Source: JANRLL01 sp033762715
GTDB lineage: Bacteria; Pseudomonadota; Alphaproteobacteria; Rickettsiales; SXRF01
DNA length: 64,000 bases
Reading direction: 5' to 3'
Assembly (NCBI GenBank): GCA_033762715.1
Contig: JANRLL010000007.1
Location: 1 to 64,000 of the forward strand
A program made the position numbers and the translations under genes. Shown here piece after piece: positions 61,852 to 64,000 of the stretch (positions are counted from its first letter, which is position 1; each line of letters opens with the position of its first letter). The notes below the pieces were generated by a model. It ran no database searches. It was not told the DNA's origin and was given only the letters and a program-made list of their open reading frames with translations.

Positions 61852-62382
61852 GTGACGAGTTCCAAAAAGCGTATTGAAATGTGGCTCCTGGCGGCACTGC
61901 CTGGCCTAATCACTTTACTGCTGCTCGCGCTTTACGTGATGCCCAAACATATCACCGGTCTTTCGGGTGTGATGCCGTTGCTTCCGTTGCTTCCCATCTA
62001 TCATTGGGGCATGCAGCAACGCGATATGCCCTACTGGTTCGTCTTTATAGTGGGGCTGGTTTTAGATGCGCTGGCCGGCCATTGGATGGGGTTTATGGCG
62101 CTGTCGCTGTTGATGTTTTTAGTGGTGGTACGTACCCAGCGCAAATATATCCATAAAGAAGGCTTCGTTATCAAATGGGGCTATTTCGCCCTGCTGCTGT
62201 TTGGGATGTTATTTTTGCACTGGCTGGTGACCTCGATTGCGCACGACCGTGTCGAACATATCCTACCGCCCTTGGTGCAATGGCTACTGACGGTGATGCT
62301 CTACCCGCCGCTTTATACGCTCTTTGACCGGTTGCAGGAATATAGTGGCCGCAAACGTTGGCGCTATATCCATGGGTTGTGA
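61852..62382 (+). CDS. mreD: Rod-shape membrane protein MreD
   Basis: Small polytopic protein, 176 residues with about five helices, completing MreBCD. It starts with GTG 61852, 3 bases after mreC. GLVLDALAGHWMGFMALSLL is the conserved segment. The gene order mreC-mreD-PBP2 confirms the call. Confidence 0.9.
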   Translation: MTSSKKRIEMWLLAALPGLITLLLLALYVMPKHITGLSGVMPLLPLLPIYHWGMQQRDMPYWFVFIVGLVLDALAGHWMGFMALSLLMFLVVVRTQRKYIHKEGFVIKWGYFALLLFGMLFLHWLVTSIAHDRVEHILPPLVQWLLTVMLYPPLYTLFDRLQEYSGRKRWRYIHGL

Positions 62383-62445
62383 GTAGGTGACATCCCCTCC
62401 CAGGCTGTTATAACCACATAATGATCCATCGCTTTTCTAAAACAC

Positions 62446-64000
62446 ATGCCTAAAGAGACAACGAAACAACGCACCTTTTCGCGCCGCGCGGTCATTTTTG
62501 GCGGCGTGCAGATGCTAGCATTTACGGCCTTGTCCGGCCGGCTGTTTTATTTGCAGTTTATCAAGGCCGATGAATATCAGACCTTGTCTGAGAATAACCG
62601 CATCAAGCTGCAATTGCTCTCGCCCGAGCGCGGCCATATTTTTGATCGCAATGGTTTGAAGCTGGCGGAAAATGAAAAAAATTACCGGCTGTTTATCGAT
62701 TATAGCGGCCTCACCCAAGACGCTTTTCACGACAGCATCGAGCAGCTGCAACAGCTCATGCCGCTGCCGGAGAAAAAATACAAACAGTTGCTGGCGCGTA
62801 AAGTCACTTCGGCTGCGATGCCGGAATTGCTCAAAGAACATATGAGCTGGGAAGAAGTATCGCTGATTGAGCTGCATCAGCTATCGCTGTCGGGTGTATA
62901 TGTGGATGTGGGGCAAACGCGACATTACCCGCTTACCGAGAAAGCCGCGCATCTGATCGGCTTTGTCGGCACTGTGTCAAAAACCGATGTCGAATCGGGT
63001 GATGAAGACGAAGCACTATTGCGCCTGCCGGAATTTAAAATCGGCAAAAACGGCGTGGAACATATGCTGGAAAAAGACCTGCGCGGTACAGCCGGCATTC
63101 GGCAAATTGAGGTGAACGTGCATGGCGTGCCGATTCGTGATGTGGGGCGCACCGACAGCATTCCTGGTCAGGATATGTATTTGACCATCGATCAGCGCCT
63201 GCAGGATTATGCCGCTGAGTTGATCAAGGATGAAAGTGCCGCGGTGGTGGTGATGGAAGTCGATACTGGCAATATTCTGACGCTTGCATCGATGCCCGCT
63301 TTTGAGCCGGATATTTTCAGCAAAGGCATTACCAACGATATTTGGAAAGTGCTCAATAGCAATAAAAAGAACCCGCTGCTGAATAAAGCCATCAGTGGCC
63401 AATACCCACCTGGCTCTACTTTTAAAATGATGGTGGGTATGGCGGGGCTGGAAGCAGGGGTTATCAACCCATCTTCTACCGTCTATTGCCCTGGTTATTT
63501 TAGCCTAGGAAGCCATACGTTTAATTGCTGGAAAGAAGGCGGCCATGGCACCATGGATTATCACCATGCGGTCGAACAATCCTGCGATACGTTTTTCTAT
63601 ACCGTGGCCGATCGGTTGGGCGTGGAGAAATATAACAACCTGGTGCGGGTGACGCATGAATGCGGCCTAGGCGAGCTGCATAATATTGGCATTATTGGTG
63701 AGAAGCCTGGTGTTATTCCGGATCCGAAATGGAAACAGGCGCGCTATAAACAACGTTGGACTGGCGGGGATACGATCAACGCTTCGATTGGGCAAGGTTA
63801 CGTGTTATCCACCCCCTTGCAGCTTGCGGTGATGGCAGCGCGCATTGCCGGCGGCACAAAAGTCGAGCCACGTCTCATTGTGCCCAAGGGCGAGGAACAG
63901 CCCCGGTATGAACCGCTTAAAATCAAGCAAGAATGGCTGGATCTCACTCGCGATGCAATGGCTGATGTGGTCAATAGCCCTAGCGGCACCGCTTACGGCA
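62446..64000 (+). CDS. mrdA: Penicillin-binding protein 2 (partial, cut at right edge)
   Basis: Class B transpeptidase of the elongasome; 518 codons are visible with no stop. After a short cytoplasmic N-terminus (PKETTKQRTFSRR) come a membrane helix and the pedestal domain (LQLLSPERGHIFDRNG), then the transpeptidase domain with the active Ser324 (STFK, 324-327) and the SCD motif (379-381). The KTG motif lies beyond the window. rodA is expected next. Confidence 0.95.
   Translation, partial: MPKETTKQRTFSRRAVIFGGVQMLAFTALSGRLFYLQFIKADEYQTLSENNRIKLQLLSPERGHIFDRNGLKLAENEKNYRLFIDYSGLTQDAFHDSIEQLQQLMPLPEKKYKQLLARKVTSAAMPELLKEHMSWEEVSLIELHQLSLSGVYVDVGQTRHYPLTEKAAHLIGFVGTVSKTDVESGDEDEALLRLPEFKIGKNGVEHMLEKDLRGTAGIRQIEVNVHGVPIRDVGRTDSIPGQDMYLTIDQRLQDYAAELIKDESAAVVVMEVDTGNILTLASMPAFEPDIFSKGITNDIWKVLNSNKKNPLLNKAISGQYPPGSTFKMMVGMAGLEAGVINPSSTVYCPGYFSLGSHTFNCWKEGGHGTMDYHHAVEQSCDTFFYTVADRLGVEKYNNLVRVTHECGLGELHNIGIIGEKPGVIPDPKWKQARYKQRWTGGDTINASIGQGYVLSTPLQLAVMAARIAGGTKVEPRLIVPKGEEQPRYEPLKIKQEWLDLTRDAMADVVNSPSGTAYG

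Noticed and set aside
1..64000. CRISPR array, rRNA operon, insertion sequence or prophage
   Set aside because: No regularly spaced repeats, no rRNA-like stretches, no transposase, integrase or phage structural gene could be seen on either strand.

Overview
The window is a gene-dense stretch of a bacterial chromosome, almost certainly from an alphaproteobacterium. Evidence for this: the tmRNA gene is permuted into two pieces, with the acceptor piece encoded before the tag piece; an alpha-type SspB lies right after it; there is an HdaA-type DnaA regulator; the acetolactate synthase large subunit has GEA where most enzymes have GDG; and HflKC, MlaA/MlaC, BamB and DUF2066 genes are present. The genome looks free-living: purine, branched-chain amino acid and folate C1 genes, an aromatic amino acid degradation route, and a MotAB stator are all here. 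I see no prophage, insertion sequence, CRISPR array or rRNA operon. One tRNA (Arg, CCU) and one tmRNA are present.

Layout. 1-9.5 kb: dctA, a DMT permease, glnD, then a leftward hdaA/perM/DUF2066 set divergent from purMN, then ndk. 10-18.6 kb: an OmpA-type lipoprotein, guaA, a TPR membrane protein with bamB, der, an ABC ATPase without permease, rlmI and a DUF3429 protein. 18.6-25.2 kb: a peptidoglycan-binding protein with an L,D-transpeptidase-like C-terminus, mscL, tRNA-Arg, mlaA-mlaC, metF, motA-motB and a class I glutamine amidotransferase. 25.2-31.3 kb: rluB, rsmD, a secreted serpin, then maiA/fahA/hmgA. 31.3-36.8 kb: a thyX/unknown/Rieske operon, an ATP-grasp gene, ssrA, sspB, tadA. 37-46 kb: ettA, phhA divergent from hppD, mrp, hflKC. 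46-56.7 kb: degP, serB, miaA, the ilvB-x-ilvH, ilvC and leuA biosynthetic genes, with a GT87 glycosyltransferase on the opposite strand. 56.7-64 kb: an FAD amine oxidase and the rod-shape cluster mreB, an unknown gene, mreC, mreD, and a PBP2 gene cut by the right edge.

Genes that work together: phhA, hppD, hmgA, maiA and fahA make nearly all of the phenylalanine/tyrosine to fumarate plus acetoacetate route, in two loci 10 kb apart, with no tyrosine aminotransferase in view. SsrA and SspB are tag and tag-adaptor. MreBCD and PBP2 form the elongasome. MlaA and MlaC move phospholipids between membranes. BamB, DegP and HflKC serve envelope protein quality control.

Most notable non-standard signals: (1) three ~120-bp inverted-repeat elements with unlike arms but a shared central CTCACGTA core, each starting inside the stop codon of the gene before it; (2) a tmRNA tag with a doubled ANDN unit and an AAA end, next to sspB; (3) unknown genes embedded in the ilvBH operon and between mreB and mreC; (4) a serpin; (5) an Mrp ATPase lacking its CxxC; (6) a 20-bp copy of the tRNA-Arg 3' end beside that tRNA, a possible att scar. 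Genes are tightly packed, and convergent genes overlap at their 3' ends in at least nine places.
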